A stretch of 64,000 bases of DNA, taken from positions 18,178,342 through 18,242,341 of the forward strand of contig CM022679.1 of NCBI GenBank assembly GCA_012295275.1, given 5' to 3'. The DNA is from Chrysomallon squamiferum. Lineage: Eukaryota; Mollusca; Gastropoda; Neomphalida; Peltospiridae. This document shows, in pieces, positions 62,141 to 64,000 of the stretch; the stretch's first letter is position 1; the number at the start of each line of letters is the position of its first letter. A program made the translations under genes and the position numbers. A model generated the notes under the pieces. That model searched no databases and was not told where the DNA came from. It saw only the letters and a program-made list of their open reading frames with translations.

Positions 62141-63699
62141 TTATATATTTCTGAAATACACGTTACCTTTGTCCTTCATGTTTGCTTGATTCTCTTTGAA
62201 TCGTACAAACAGATACATCAAGCTTCCACTCAAGTTTAAACTCAGTCCAAGATATGTTGCTGCATTATGACTAATTCCTTCAAATGTAAATATACCAAGA
62301 AATGTCTGAGCCATTGCTTTCATACCTCCAACAATGCTTGTTGTAAGAGCTGATGTTAAACCAGTGCAGAGAAATAGTGAATAATTTAAAAGGCTTCCCA
62401 TGGAAATGGTTAAAATAAATGCAAAAATAAAGTATGGATCTCTGTACTGACTGTACTGCCAAACAGTGATGACCTCTCTGTTGATGAAAGCAGCAATAGC
62501 CAGTAATGGTAAATTATTGAAACTGTTCAACTGCAAAGTTTCAACAGTTGACTGGTTTTCCATTGAGTACTTCTGAACAAGCAGCAGATACAGTGTCTGT
62601 GTGACATTGCTTACTGCACCAGAAAGATAGGCCGACCAAACAAAAGAGAGATCACCATAAACTGAAACAAATTAAATTAAATTCAAATAGACCCAAATAT
62701 ATGTAATATTTATGTGCATAAATTTGCATAAATTACACTTTGTTCAGCCTTCTCATAAAGGCCAAAACACAAGGACATTTGAAAAAAAAAAAAAAAAATC
62801 TATTACATTTGTATTGATATAATTTATCAATTGACTTATTCATTCTTAAAACAACAACATGATGGAAACATATATAGTGTAGTACATTGTCAGGGGTACA
62901 GTTAATATTACTTCAGAAGGAGAGAAAACAAATTTAGAAATCAAAACAGTCTCCTTACTCCTGTTACTACAGTTATATTAAATCTGATAAAATTATATAA
63001 CATAACAAGACTGTAATCTTTTTAACTGAACATAGATAATTTTTCACAATAAAATACTGAAATCTAAAATAGGCTTTTGCTCATGTTCATTATCTTAAAA
63101 ATATTTTCCATTTAACAGTTACTAGGACATGTCTGAAAAAGAAAAAAAAAAAAAAAAAACCTTACAAAAATCTCCACAACAAGAATGAATGATGTACCTG
63201 CAATAATACAACCAGCTGTAAGAAGGATAACAGAAAATATTATTCTTTTACTGGGATGATCTTTGTTCAGAATACATGTGGAAAAGATGAGAGTTGTTAA
63301 TGGAACACAGCGCTTCAAGACCCCATACATTGCAATATTCATGTGTGACAAAGCAGTTAGTGCAAAAACAGCATTAGCTCCGTAAAAAACAGCTGGCCAG
63401 AAAAAATGCCTGCCCCTTGAAAGTGTATATCTAGGCAATGTGATTAGTCCAAAAATACGCAAACTCTGTAAGATACAGATTGTAAAAATCATTTGCACAG
63501 TCATAATTAATACTGGATAATCAAATTTGAATGATGCAAGGAGAGTTTTGTTTATGAAGGCAACAGAAACAGAGCAAACTCCATAAAATAAGGCTGCAAC
63601 CAATCCTTTAATTCTTGTTTCAAAACTTGAAATAGGTTCTTTTTGAAAATCCAAAATAATTTCATTGTTATTTTGATGTAGATTTTCATTTTCAGACAT
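62141..63699 (-). CDS. SLC35D3: SLC35D3-like nucleotide-sugar transporter, 2 coding exons
   Basis: Coding exons 63198-63699 and 62141-62661 join in phase (G|TT) to give 340 aa, the usual length of SLC35D-type drug/metabolite transporters. These are ten-helix antiporters of nucleotide sugars in ER or Golgi membranes. Landmarks are INKTLLASFKFDYPV, AMYGVLKRCVPLTTLIFS, YLLLVQK, SLLNYSLFLCTGLTSALTTS, IVGGMKAMAQTFLG and LSGSLMYLFVRFKE. LKRCVPL and the split into two coding exons fit SLC35D3 better than SLC35D1/D2 (from memory), so the symbol is provisional. The start is placed at ATG 63699 (MSENENLH). The frame stays open through an acceptor at 63723-63724, so a 5' exon outside or near the window edge is expected. 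The segment linking the exons (IIAVYGDLSFVW) matches the family. Confidence 0.85.
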
Positions 63700-64000
63700 A
63701 GCTTGGCTGATTGGTGATAGTTCTGAAAAATACATAACAGAATAAAATGAATCAATCTGACCTTTGAGAATTTATTTTAAATAGAAAAAAATACATTAAA
63801 ATGTATTATTAGTGTTTCTGACTTCTGTATTTAGAGTAGATATAAGATTTCTAGAAGTGAAGGAAAACTGCACAGATAAAATATAATTTATTTTAATGAT
63901 AAAGGAAGAACAAATCTAAATGTTACAAGAAAGTAAAAATACATATTTCCATTCCTTTCTAGAAGTTGAAATATTATTTACAAAAATGTATTGCACAATA

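Noticed and set aside
1-64000. tRNA, rRNA, operons and bacterial-type promoters or terminators
   Set aside because: None were recognised by eye, and the intron-split genes with poly(A) signals indicate a eukaryotic nuclear sequence. A tRNAscan-type search was not possible here.

Overview
The window is animal nuclear DNA: AT-rich, with intron-split genes, long introns, many microsatellites and several families of decayed transposons. The exon sequences of ZFAND4, SLC9B/NHA and SLC35D families are clearly metazoan but distant from vertebrates. Together with the CA/TA/GA microsatellite style this suggests a lophotrochozoan, perhaps a mollusc; a cephalopod is only a guess.

Layout. (1) 184-12850, minus strand: a complete seven-coding-exon ZFAND4 gene (N-terminal ubiquitin-like domain, C-terminal AN1 zinc finger, 574 aa). 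(2) 12851-21500: repeat-rich intergenic DNA with a 354-bp palindrome, a decayed non-LTR retrotransposon lying between imperfect inverted repeats, an integrase-like remnant and a Tigger-like MITE. (3) 21560-26951, plus strand: a ten-coding-exon SLC9B (NHA-type cation/proton antiporter) gene, copy A. (4) 29807-38870: a 9-kb near-perfect inverted repeat (arms of about 4.35 kb, 336-bp spacer). Each arm carries a higher-order tandem repeat and one copy of an unrecognised ORF, intact in the right arm and frameshifted in the left. (5) 41650-52962, plus strand: SLC9B copy B, with the same exon lengths as copy A for exons 2-9 and two alternative last exons about 3.7 kb apart, each with its own poly(A) signal. 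MITEs lie in its 3' introns. (6) 52963-62140: mostly gene-free, with a MULE/FLYWCH-type transposase relic and short duplications. (7) 62141-63699, minus strand: a two-coding-exon SLC35D3-like nucleotide-sugar transporter.

The host genes do not form a pathway. ZFAND4 is a ubiquitin/AN1 protein, the two SLC9B copies are membrane antiporters made by tandem duplication, and SLC35D3-like is a Golgi/ER-type transporter. The most unusual items are the giant palindrome between the two antiporter copies, which resembles a Foldback-type element with a cargo ORF, and the duplicated terminal exons of antiporter copy B. Exon boundaries were read by eye from splice sites, reading phase and remembered vertebrate homologues; no alignment was run.
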